The notes under the pieces were generated by a model. The model was not told where the DNA came from, made no database searches, and was given only the letters and a program-made list of their open reading frames with translations. A DNA stretch of 37,831 nt, from contig WTJY01000470.1 of the NCBI GenBank assembly GCA_011524645.1, positions 1 through 37,831 on the forward strand, given 5' to 3'. Position numbers and translations under genes: made by a program. This stretch comes from Anaerolineales bacterium. GTDB lineage: Bacteria; Chloroflexota; Anaerolineae; Promineifilales; Promineifilaceae. Below are positions 8,965 to 17,261 of this stretch, piece by piece; the stretch's first letter is position 1, and the number at the start of each line of letters is the position of its first letter.

Positions 8965-9420
8965 CTAGTCGGGCAAATTTCGTTTGGGATCCCCAAATAA
9001 GACGCGGAAGCCACGTCGCAGACCTGCGAGTTGACTGCGCACGGTAATTGCGGGCTGGACAACATTGCGGCTGACAAACTTTGTGGTGCCCTGTAGCGCT
9101 CCCATTGTTTCGTTGGTTTTGTGCAAAATCGGTTTGATTTCAAACTCTAACATATTGATCAGGCGAATGATCGCGACCAATAACATGACCAACACAATGA
9201 CAGAAGCACATGAAACCAAAGCGAATAGCATAATAAATATGTCACGAATCGCTTCGATTTGATTTGGATAGTGCAGGGCAAGCCAAACGACAAACACCGC
9301 AAATCCGAGAATTAGCACAATTGATCCGATGATGATACTGATAACGATACCACGTGAGATCAATGGTTTGTTGGGAGTTGGGGTATTTTGGCTAGGGGTA
9401 GGATAACTGCTTGTACTCAT
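8965..9420 (-). CDS. small two-helix membrane protein, DUF948-like
   Basis: 151 residues. A Pro/Thr-rich N-terminus (about 1-20) is followed by two strong hydrophobic helices (about 24-48 and 60-86). The cytosolic C-terminal helix (about 90-140) ends in GFRVLFGDPKRNLPD. Two helices plus a YtxH gene immediately downstream suggest a DUF948-like envelope protein, but no diagnostic motif is seen and the call is tentative. On the - strand, TTATAC about 20 nt before the ATG is a candidate -10 element. No enzymatic residues stand out. Confidence 0.6.
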   Translation of the reverse strand: MSTSSYPTPSQNTPTPNKPLISRGIVISIIIGSIVLILGFAVFVVWLALHYPNQIEAIRDIFIMLFALVSCASVIVLVMLLVAIIRLINMLEFEIKPILHKTNETMGALQGTTKFVSRNVVQPAITVRSQLAGLRRGFRVLFGDPKRNLPD

Positions 9421-9491
9421 AAGATGGACCCAAGTATAACATTAGAAGAGAGAAGAATGAAATAAAAAGTAGGATATACAGATAGGTTTTC

Positions 9492-9520
9492 TACTCAAGG
9501 TGGCGAGAATAGCCTATAAT
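9492..9520 (+). promoter_or_regulatory. candidate promoter of the acyltransferase gene
   Basis: A perfect TATAAT at 9515-9520 lies 45 bp before the ATG at 9565. The -35 position (TACTCA at 9492-9497) is weak, so the call rests on the -10. Confidence 0.45.
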
Positions 9521-9564
9521 TTGCAAACCGATTGAAGAATTGCCAATTTTGGAGAAAAGATATT

Positions 9565-11352
9565 ATGGAACCGTTGAGTGGTTTAGACGCAACATTTTTG
9601 TACATGGAGAATGCTACGACCTATATGCATATAGGTGGGGTTGGCGTTTTCGAAGGAAGTTTGGCTTTTGAGAATTTTCGTGAGTTAATGGCTTCGCGTA
9701 TTCACCTGTTTCCCAAATTGCGTCAACGCTTGGTGGAGGTTCCATTAAGTATTGATTATCCGTATTGGGTTGATGATCCGCACTTTAATTTGGATATGCA
9801 TTTGCAGCATTTGGCTTTGCCCAAGCCGGGGAGCTGGCGTGAGCTACGTGCTTTGGCTTCTAGTGTGTTTAGCAAGCCGCTGGATCGTTCACGGCCGTTA
9901 TGGGAGTTTATCTTTGTTGAAGGGTTGGACAATGTGTCACAGGTTCCGGCCGGTTCTGTTGCTGTCATTTCAAAGATTCACCATTCTGTGATTGACGGAG
10001 TTGCTGGGGCGGGGTTGTTTAGCATCTTGTTTGACTTTACACCGAATCCGCCCAAGCTTGATCCGCCACAACCTTTTGACCCTAAGCCATTGCCTAGCGA
10101 ATTGACTTTGGTGCGCAATAGTACGATGAACTTTTTGTCAGATCCGCTTAAATTGCCCCGTTTAGTGACCGATGCGGCAACGGCAACGATCAAAGCGGGG
10201 ATGCTCACACGGGTGCAAAATGTGGAGCCACCAACTGTGCCATTTACCGCGCCACGGACACCACTAAACGGTATTATCTCTTCACAACGGAAATGGAATA
10301 CCGCTATTTTGTCTTTGGATCGGGTGAAAAAGCTTAAAAAAGTGATGGGCACAACCGTGAATGATGTTGTCTTGGCGATTTGTGCCGGTGGTTTACGCCG
10401 CTATCTAATCGAAAAGAATCAGCTACCAAATAAACCGCTCGTGGCGATGGTGCCGGTGTCGGTCCGTTCGAACGATGAAAATGTGAAAACCGGCAATCAG
10501 ATTTCCAATATGTTGGTCCAATTAGCGACCAATATCGAAGATCCGATTGAGCGGTTGGAAATTATTCATGAGAATGCGATGCGCAGTAAGATGTATCAAG
10601 GGGCACTTGGTGCGGACACCTTGAGCAAGGTTGCAGAGATGGTTCCGTTCGGTTTGGCGCATCAGGCGGCTCGTATTTATTCTCGCTTTGAATTGTCGAA
10701 ATTGCATAATCCCGTTTATAACGTGGTGATTACCAATGTGCCGGGGCCACAATTCCCGATGTATATGTACGGCCATAAATTGTTGTCGTATATGGGAATG
10801 GGGCCGGTGATTGATGGGATGGGGATGATTATTACGGTTCTCAGCTATAACGGGTTGATCACGATTAGTCCGACTAGTGACTCGAACAGTATGCCGGATA
10901 TCGATCTGTTTAGTCGCTATATTCTTGAAGCGGCCAATGAGCTCGAAGAGCTGGTGTTGGCTGTGGAAGAGGAACGGGCTGGGCAAGAAGTAGAGGTGAC
11001 TACGGCCGTTTCAGATGCTCTGTTCGAGCATGTTAATCAATATTTCCAAGACAATCCGGACTTTTTACGGCCGGATGCTGGCTTATTTCAGTTCAATATT
11101 AAAAATGACGCGGGTAAAGATATCGCTCATTGGATTCTTGATTGCAATACCCCACCCGGTAGTGCGACGAAAGGGAAAACGGATGAGGCTGACGCGGTTT
11201 TGAATATTAGTGATGAGCATTTGATGCGGATCGCTAAGGGAGAAATTAGTGTGCAGATCGCGTTTGTGCAAGGGCGTTTGCAGTTTACAGGGGATATGAA
11301 TAAGGCTCTGAAGCTGGGAGCGATCTTGGGTAAGATTCCGCCGTTGGAATAG
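9565..11352 (+). CDS. wax-ester synthase/diacylglycerol acyltransferase with C-terminal SCP2 domain
   Basis: 595 residues from the ATG at 9565, chosen because GGAG (9551-9554) sits 10 nt upstream and MEPLSGLDATFLY is the classic family N-terminus. The WS/DGAT active site HHSVIDG is at residues 139-145. The middle of the protein carries the C-terminal half of the acyltransferase (NDVVLAICAGGLRRYL, then NVPGPQFPMYMYG). Residues from about 485 form an extra domain resembling the sterol carrier protein SCP2 fold, ending in FTGDMNKALKLGAILGKI. WS/DGAT enzymes esterify acyl-CoA to fatty alcohols or diacylglycerol, making storage lipids at the membrane. An appended lipid-binding domain could hold or deliver substrate (inference). 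Most WS/DGATs are near 460-480 residues, so this is a clear extension. Confidence 0.9.
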   Translation: MEPLSGLDATFLYMENATTYMHIGGVGVFEGSLAFENFRELMASRIHLFPKLRQRLVEVPLSIDYPYWVDDPHFNLDMHLQHLALPKPGSWRELRALASSVFSKPLDRSRPLWEFIFVEGLDNVSQVPAGSVAVISKIHHSVIDGVAGAGLFSILFDFTPNPPKLDPPQPFDPKPLPSELTLVRNSTMNFLSDPLKLPRLVTDAATATIKAGMLTRVQNVEPPTVPFTAPRTPLNGIISSQRKWNTAILSLDRVKKLKKVMGTTVNDVVLAICAGGLRRYLIEKNQLPNKPLVAMVPVSVRSNDENVKTGNQISNMLVQLATNIEDPIERLEIIHENAMRSKMYQGALGADTLSKVAEMVPFGLAHQAARIYSRFELSKLHNPVYNVVITNVPGPQFPMYMYGHKLLSYMGMGPVIDGMGMIITVLSYNGLITISPTSDSNSMPDIDLFSRYILEAANELEELVLAVEEERAGQEVEVTTAVSDALFEHVNQYFQDNPDFLRPDAGLFQFNIKNDAGKDIAHWILDCNTPPGSATKGKTDEADAVLNISDEHLMRIAKGEISVQIAFVQGRLQFTGDMNKALKLGAILGKIPPLE

Positions 11353-11381
11353 TGTAGAACTGATGTAAATTTGGTTTTGAG

Positions 11382-11415
11382 ACGGCCGTTTCGCGAAGAT
11401 GAAACGGCCGTTTTT
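11382..11415 (+). terminator. intrinsic terminator of the acyltransferase gene
   Basis: Perfect 11-bp stem, ACGGCCGTTTC paired with GAAACGGCCGT, with an 8-nt loop and TTTTT. Both arms carry the over-represented CGGCCG word. Confidence 0.85.
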
Positions 11416-11417
11416 GT

Positions 11418-11582
11418 TTAGTTATGTGTGTCTCCAAAGTTTGGGGCGAAACTATCGATAAATTCATGGCCGAGCTGTGCATATTCATCTGGCCGAGTGC
11501 CTGAGTCCGTTCCGTGATCGGAACCCCCGTCGAGGTGGTGGAAAACGGTGGTTTCGGCTCGGTTTTCGCATCCCTTTTGCCC
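11418..11582 (-). pseudogene. possible coding remnant downstream of the dehydrogenase-like gene
   Basis: A - strand frame is open for 54 codons between a TAG and a TAA and has no ATG, GTG or TTG. Its end reads like real protein (RPDEYAQLGHEFIDSF then APNFGDTHN) with the window's usual codons. It could be the 3' remnant of a lost gene. No family was recognised and chance cannot be excluded. Confidence 0.25.
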
Positions 11583-11593
11583 CTATAGGCTTT

Positions 11594-12349
11594 TTATTGT
11601 TTATATCGATAAAACCCTTCGCCGGTTTTACGGCCGAGACGGCCGGAGAGGACCATGCGACGCAGTAATGGGTTTGGACGATAACGGTCTTCGCCCCGTT
11701 CGTCGTGTAACCCTTTGAGGATACCTAAAATCGCGTCTAGGCCGATATAGTCGGCCCAAGCGAGCGGGCCATAAGGGGCTTCGGGGGAGATTTTCATGAT
11801 TTGATCGATCTCTTGAATCGAAGCACTGCCTTCGGCGTACGCACCGATCGCTTCATTGATGTAAGAGCTGATGGAGCGGGCGCGCACAAGACCTGCGCAA
11901 TCTTGAACGGTAATCGGGAGCATGCCGAGCCCTTCCCAGAACTCTTTAGCCCAGATCATGCTGTCGTTTGAGGTGTTGAGACCGGCCGCGACTTCGACGA
12001 CACCACCGGTGGCGATCGGTGGCATCACGCCGAAACCGACTACGCGGTGCTGGTTGGGCATCCATGTGGCCGCTTGGGTGGTACTGGTCGCGATAGCGGA
12101 GGTGAGCACCAAGCAGTCCATCGAAAGGGATTTGCTGAGCCACATGAGTAGCTCTTGTTTTGCGTTTTGGGATTCGTTGTGTAGCTCAATGGCGACATCG
12201 ACATCTTCTAAGTCTGTCATGATATAGCCGCTATCGACGGCGTCCATGAAATCTTCGACCAAGTACATTTTGGTATCGTGTCCGGCGTTACGGCATAATT
12301 TGCCGACTTCGGCCGCAAAGGGATGTTCTCCTGCGATAACAACTTTCAT
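11594..12349 (-). CDS. 3-hydroxyacyl-CoA dehydrogenase-like protein, degenerate N-terminal fold
   Basis: 251 residues, shorter than the usual 280-310. The C-terminal half is a good 3-hydroxyacyl-CoA dehydrogenase C-domain: QDCAGLVRARSISSYINEA (about 149-167), EIDQIMK, the APYGPLAWADYIGLD stretch and the final GRKTGEGFYRY. The N-terminal half keeps a Rossmann-like pattern (MKVVIAGEHPFAAEVGKLC), but the dinucleotide-binding GxGxxG is not recognisable. The usual His-Glu dyad surroundings are also altered (VVGFGVMPP where HFFNPP is typical). It may bind no NAD or act on a different substrate. AGAGGT upstream is a good Shine-Dalgarno. It converges with the acyltransferase gene, which is a suggestive lipid pairing and not proof of a shared pathway. 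Confidence 0.75.
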   Translation of the reverse strand: MKVVIAGEHPFAAEVGKLCRNAGHDTKMYLVEDFMDAVDSGYIMTDLEDVDVAIELHNESQNAKQELLMWLSKSLSMDCLVLTSAIATSTTQAATWMPNQHRVVGFGVMPPIATGGVVEVAAGLNTSNDSMIWAKEFWEGLGMLPITVQDCAGLVRARSISSYINEAIGAYAEGSASIQEIDQIMKISPEAPYGPLAWADYIGLDAILGILKGLHDERGEDRYRPNPLLRRMVLSGRLGRKTGEGFYRYKQ

Positions 12350-12372
12350 GATTTACCTCTTTTGGGTTTGTT

Positions 12373-12397
12373 AGTATACCGTCTCAGAAACCTTCTG
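12373..12397 (-). promoter_or_regulatory. candidate -10 and dyad upstream of the dehydrogenase-like gene
   Basis: On the - strand TATACT (forward 12373-12378) is a good -10 about 25 nt before the ATG. A 13-bp dyad CAGAA-ACC-TTCTG (12385-12397) overlaps the -10/-35 spacer and could be an operator. No convincing -35 is visible. The MITE-like element begins about 30 bp upstream. Confidence 0.35.
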
Positions 12398-12420
12398 AAT
12401 TTTTACAATTTGTTTGTTTT

Positions 12421-12609
12421 GCAAAATTCCTATTCCTGTCGGATTTGGTGGGAGTTGATCAATTAACGATTGTCATTCCCACGAAGGTGGGAATCCAACT
12501 CTGTTTGAGCGGTGGATCCCCGCCTACGCGGGGATGACAGCCTTGTAAATCGACTGTTTTTGAATGATTTACGCTTATCCCACCAAATTCGGCAGTATCA
12601 GCAAAATTC
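12421..12609. mobile_element. MITE-like nested inverted-repeat element with candidate 9-bp target duplication
   Basis: The outer inverted repeats are TGTCGGATTTGGTGGGA (12437-12453) and, on the other strand at 12578-12594, TGCCGAATTTGGTGGGA; 15 of 17 positions match. Inside are two further hairpins of the widespread GTCATTCCC.../...GGGGATGAC type (12471-12540). The element is bracketed by the direct repeat GCAAAATTC (12421-12429 and 12601-12609), as a transposition footprint would be. There is no transposase ORF, so it would have to be moved in trans. Total length between the direct repeats is 171 bp. Confidence 0.6.
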
Positions 12610-12676
12610 AAACTATTTCTGGAACAATGTAATTAAATTACTGATTTTAGTTGCGATGAATGTTTCGTGCTTGTTG
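12610..12676. other. AT-rich spacer between MITE-like element and purB
   Basis: Nothing coding is seen. It contains one short perfect palindrome, GTAATT-A-AATTAC (12629-12641), of unknown meaning. Confidence 0.4.
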
Positions 12677-12711
12677 ACTCGTCATTCGTTACTCGTCACT
12701 CGCTATCGCTT
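12677..12711. repeat. heptanucleotide tandem repeat overlapping the purB stop codon
   Basis: Successive 7-mers ACTCGTC, ATTCGTT, ACTCGTC, ACTCGCT and ATCGCTT share a CG core in fixed phase. The purB stop (TTA at 12689-12691 on the + strand) and its last codons lie within the array. Confidence 0.6.
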
Positions 12712-14095
12712 GTTGAATCATTTCTGCCATTGCGCGGGCGCGTTGGGGGGCGGTACCGACATGGGCCTCGGCTGACATGAGATTATACACTTCTTCGGCC
12801 GTTAAGTAGGCCAGAATGTGGGGGTCTTGAGCGAGGATGTCGCTAAGTGGGTTGGGCTGGCCGTTTTGAATGGCGGACCAAGCTTGTAAGCTGGCATCAC
12901 GTAGCCATTCATGCCCATCTTGACGGCTGGCCCCACGGCCGACCACCGCCATTAAAATCCGTTCGGTGGCCGCAAATGGGCCGTAGATGCTCATGTTACG
13001 GGTCATGGCTGGTTCGTTTAGGACCATTTGGGACATGATGCGATTGGCGCGTTTTAGTAATTCGTCCGCCACCAAGAACCCTTCCGCCATAAAGACGCGC
13101 CGGTTGGCTGAATCATCGAGACTGCGTTCTAAGATCGCTTGGCTGGCATTGTCCCACGCGACGGCCGGTAGGGCGGCCACATAGCGGGCTAGCGAGCAGA
13201 TGTTTTCGGTATTAATCGGATTACGTTTAAAGGGCATCGCGGAAGAACCGACCTGATTTTTACCAAACGGTTCGGCCCATTCCCCGAACGAGGGGGTTTG
13301 CAAGACCCTAAAGTCCATGGCCCATTTGTGCAATGAAGCGGCCAGACCGGCCAAGCAGTTCATGACCCGAATATCTTGTTGGCGGGTATAGGTTTGGGTC
13401 GCGATGGGAAAATAGCCGACCCCTAACTCTTTCATGGCGATTTTTTCCATTTGTTGAGGGGATATGTCGCTATCATGGAGGATTTCTTCATAGCTGGCTT
13501 GGGTGCCGACCGCCCCCTTAAACCCTTTGCCACGTAATTTGTCTAGCAATTGGGTCAGGTCATGCCAATCTTCCAGCAGGTCTTGACCGTAGACAGCAAA
13601 GCGATAGCCGAGCGTCGTCGGTTCGGCCGGTTGAATGTGGGTAAAGGCCATAACCGGTACATCGGCCGTGTCTGTGATGCGCTGGGAGACGGTTTGCAAG
13701 AGTGTGCCCAATTTCTCTTGGAGTAACTGAAGTGACGCCTGAATCCGCAAGGCGTAGACATTGTCATTAACATCGGCACTGGTGGCACCCCAGTGAATGA
13801 TGCCACCCCCAACAGGGCATTGTTCCGCATAGGCGCGGATTTCGGCCATGACATCGTGACGCGTTTCTTTTTCGATTTCAAGAGCGCGGGGGATGTTGAT
13901 ATCGGTGATATGGGCTTCAAGGTCAGCGACTTGCTCCGCTGTGACCAAACCGGCCGCCTGCTGTGCTTTGGCTAGGGCGACCCAAACGCGACGCATTTGT
14001 TGTCGTTTATTTTCTTCAGACCAGATAAAGCGCATGTCATCGCTGGCATAGCGCCAAGTAAACGGAGAGATAAAGGTATCGTGTGAAAAATTCAT
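12689..14095 (-). CDS. purB: adenylosuccinate lyase
   Basis: 468 residues of the fumarase/aspartase superfamily. The signature loop GSSAMPFKRNPINTENICSL (about 286-305) carries the mobile-loop serines. The conserved HWGATSADVNDN block (about 104-115) and AFTHIQPAEPTTLGYRF (about 154-170) supply the other two active-site segments. It cleaves SAICAR in IMP synthesis and adenylosuccinate in AMP synthesis. No clear Shine-Dalgarno precedes the ATG at 14095. The last residues (ASDE) are encoded inside a heptanucleotide repeat. guaB lies upstream on the same strand, but about 600 bp and a small gene lie between, so a single operon is not implied. Confidence 0.95.
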   Translation of the reverse strand: MNFSHDTFISPFTWRYASDDMRFIWSEENKRQQMRRVWVALAKAQQAAGLVTAEQVADLEAHITDINIPRALEIEKETRHDVMAEIRAYAEQCPVGGGIIHWGATSADVNDNVYALRIQASLQLLQEKLGTLLQTVSQRITDTADVPVMAFTHIQPAEPTTLGYRFAVYGQDLLEDWHDLTQLLDKLRGKGFKGAVGTQASYEEILHDSDISPQQMEKIAMKELGVGYFPIATQTYTRQQDIRVMNCLAGLAASLHKWAMDFRVLQTPSFGEWAEPFGKNQVGSSAMPFKRNPINTENICSLARYVAALPAVAWDNASQAILERSLDDSANRRVFMAEGFLVADELLKRANRIMSQMVLNEPAMTRNMSIYGPFAATERILMAVVGRGASRQDGHEWLRDASLQAWSAIQNGQPNPLSDILAQDPHILAYLTAEEVYNLMSAEAHVGTAPQRARAMAEMIQQAIASDE

Positions 14096-14142
14096 AGCTA
14101 TAAAGAAGGGTAACTGATTAATGGCTAGTATTTGAAAGGTGT

Positions 14143-14376
14143 GTGGTGGAGAGGAGAGGGCGCAGGAGGATAGCGCTCAGACCAGCATGGCCTGAAACAG
14201 GATATAGGCTGAATCGGTTATCAAAAAGCTGGGGAGGTCACACAGTCCATGAAGAACTGTTGGTTCTGCGTGACCGGTTATATCTTGGCGAGAAGTCTGT
14301 AGAGCCGCATGTTATCCCTAACTGGCGGTGGAATGCGAAGATGAGACACCAAGATATGATCAGGGCGAGAAAATAG
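14143..14376 (+). other. unexplained segment: weak 77-codon ORF or structured RNA
   Basis: A GTG-started frame of 77 codons is open but has no Shine-Dalgarno and no recognised family. The composition (Arg, Trp and His rich) is unconvincing. The DNA contains clear local stems: CCAGC/GCTGG (about 14183/14228), CCTG-AAA-CAGG, and a nested hairpin GGTCAC-A-CAG / CTG-C-GTGACC enclosing AGAAC/GTTCT (about 14236-14275). A structured non-coding RNA is therefore as likely as a protein. It was compared by eye with RNase P, SRP, tmRNA and group II domain V cores, and none fitted. Confidence 0.3.
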
Positions 14377-14378
14377 TC

Positions 14379-14546
14379 TTAATCAAGGATCTTGCGACGG
14401 CGGCGGCGACGTTTTTGAGTACTCCATTGCTCTTGTAAAGCACGGGTTTCCTCTACTAAACGAGCTTTTTCGTTCTCAATCCGGCCGAGAATCGCTGCAT
14501 TCTTTTCCATTTGAGCATTCGTTAAGACGATTTTTTTCTTTGCCAT
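14379..14546 (-). CDS. 55-residue basic coiled-coil small protein
   Basis: This short frame starts at ATG 14546 behind a strong Shine-Dalgarno (AGGAGAG, about 9 nt upstream), which is better than that of most large genes here. The protein begins MAKKKIVLTNAQMEKN and continues as a charged heptad-like helix (about 12-44, with IENEKARLVEE). It ends in a block of six arginines (46-51) followed by KILD. Positive charge at both ends around a helix suggests binding to RNA, DNA or the ribosome, but no family is recognised. It lies between purB and guaB on the same strand. The clean start, codon bias and end make it very likely real; function is unknown. Confidence 0.7.
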   Translation of the reverse strand: MAKKKIVLTNAQMEKNAAILGRIENEKARLVEETRALQEQWSTQKRRRRRRKILD

Positions 14547-14591
14547 GATATTATCTCTCCTGAATTACACGGTTTGTAAAGATTTAACAGT

Positions 14592-14636
14592 CTAGAGCGG
14601 TAGTTCGTTCCTCCTCGAACAAAGCGGGTGCTCTAG
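14592..14636. other. nested hairpin between guaB and the small basic protein gene
   Basis: The outer stem CTAGAGC/GCTCTAG (14592-14598, 14630-14636) encloses GTTCG/CGAAC. On the - strand the apical loop is GAGGAGGA, purine-rich and Shine-Dalgarno-like. On the + strand the hairpin is followed by TTTT. Its role is unknown. Confidence 0.4.
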
Positions 14637-14666
14637 TTTTGGGCAAATTGATAGATATTCAGTTGT

Positions 14667-14698
14667 AAAACAGCTTGGGGGACAAATTACCCCCAAGC
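14667..14698 (-). terminator. intrinsic terminator of guaB
   Basis: Perfect stem GCTTGGGGG/CCCCCAAGC with an 8-nt loop; on the - strand it is followed by TGTTTT. Confidence 0.75.
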
Positions 14699-14717
14699 GT
14701 TTAGACTGGCATATGCG

Positions 14718-16241
<1,524 letters not shown>

Positions 16242-16258
16242 CTATTCTACACGTAAAT

Positions 16259-16297
16259 GAAAAGAGATGGTATTCCAATTTTGAAAACCATCTCTTT
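16259..16297 (-). terminator. intrinsic terminator of lgt
   Basis: Stem AAAGAGATGGT / ACCATCTCTTT with a 15-nt loop; the - strand continues TTTTCATTT. Confidence 0.75.
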
Positions 16298-16307
16298 GTA
16301 ACGCATT

Positions 16308-17222
16308 TTAGCTATTACGTTGCCGTTTTGGCTTGGGTGTTCGTTTTTGACGTAGCTCTTGGCGACGCATCCGCTCACTTTGCGGAATCATGTCGTAGAC
16401 CAAGAGAAGGACATACACACCGGCGAGGGCGATGCCGATGGCCATGACCATTGAGAGCGTAATTGGGCTGTTGCCCAGTGTGGGTTGATCGGGGCGGAAG
16501 AGCTCGATCCATGCGCGATTGCCACCCCACCACAACATGAAGAAGCCGAATAGGGTGCCGGGGCGCAAATTGTCGCGGTACATGTTGGTTAAAACAACGA
16601 CGATGACAAAGCCGAGAAGTAAGGCGATTGATTCATAGAAAAAGGTGGGATGGAAGCGGGTGGTTTCGACCGGATATGCGGTCAAATTGATATAAGCACC
16701 GATTCGATTGTGAGCATCGATCAAGAGTCCCCATGTGGGTGAATTGGTCGGTGGGCCATAAAGTTCTTGGTTGATGAAATTTCCCCAACGGCCGATCCCT
16801 TGAGCCAAGAAGACGGTGGGGGCGACCATATCGGCATAGTGCCAAAACGGGATCTTGCGAGAACGAACAAACCAAGTGGTGACGATGGAGGCTCCGATAA
16901 AGCCCCAAATGATATTGACCCCGCCGGCGCGGATATTGATCATATCGATGAAGGAGTCATAGGTTGCCCCATTGAGTACAATGTCTTGTGTGACATAGCC
17001 GATACGGGCGAAGAGATAGCCGGACAAAACGGCGATTAACAGGGCGTTAAACAAATCATCAGAGCTATAGCCACGCCGTTCGATTTCGCGGCTTGACCAC
17101 CAAGCACCGAGACCGATGCCGACAGCGATGATGATGCCGTACCAATAGATTGGAAAACCGTTTTCACCGATTGGAATGGTGAATGCGATTGGACTGAGGA
17201 GTTCTTGTAATTGATCAAACAT
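16308..17222 (-). CDS. lgt: prolipoprotein diacylglyceryl transferase
   Basis: 304 residues, a multi-pass membrane protein of about seven helices. The family signature GQGIGRWGNFINQELYG (about 141-157), FHPTFFYES and the late Arg/Glu motif WGGNRAWIELFRPDQP are all present. Lgt moves diacylglycerol from phosphatidylglycerol onto the lipobox cysteine of prelipoproteins, the first step of lipoprotein maturation in the cytoplasmic membrane. The C-terminal tail (about 275-304) is a very basic cytosolic extension (RRQELRQKRTPKPKRQRNS). It lies 33 bp downstream of the sulfatase-like gene on the same strand and probably shares its transcript. The gap holds a heptanucleotide repeat. Confidence 0.95.
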   Translation of the reverse strand: MFDQLQELLSPIAFTIPIGENGFPIYWYGIIIAVGIGLGAWWSSREIERRGYSSDDLFNALLIAVLSGYLFARIGYVTQDIVLNGATYDSFIDMINIRAGGVNIIWGFIGASIVTTWFVRSRKIPFWHYADMVAPTVFLAQGIGRWGNFINQELYGPPTNSPTWGLLIDAHNRIGAYINLTAYPVETTRFHPTFFYESIALLLGFVIVVVLTNMYRDNLRPGTLFGFFMLWWGGNRAWIELFRPDQPTLGNSPITLSMVMAIGIALAGVYVLLLVYDMIPQSERMRRQELRQKRTPKPKRQRNS

Positions 17223-17226
17223 GTTG

Positions 17227-17261
17227 TTAGTAATTCGTGGTGAGTAAATTAGTGATTAGTC
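17227..17261. repeat. heptanucleotide tandem repeat between sulfatase-like gene and lgt
   Basis: Fixed-phase 7-mers TTAGTAA, TTCGTGG, TGAGTAA, ATTAGTG and ATTAGTC. The stop of the upstream gene (17256-17258) lies inside the array. Confidence 0.5.

Noticed and set aside
11285-11593. Long continuation of the dehydrogenase-like frame past its stop, suggesting read-through
   Set aside because: The continuation runs antisense to the acyltransferase end and reads as low-quality protein; it looks like chance openness.
14143-14376. RNase P, SRP, tmRNA or group II intron domain V
   Set aside because: None of their conserved core sequences is present.
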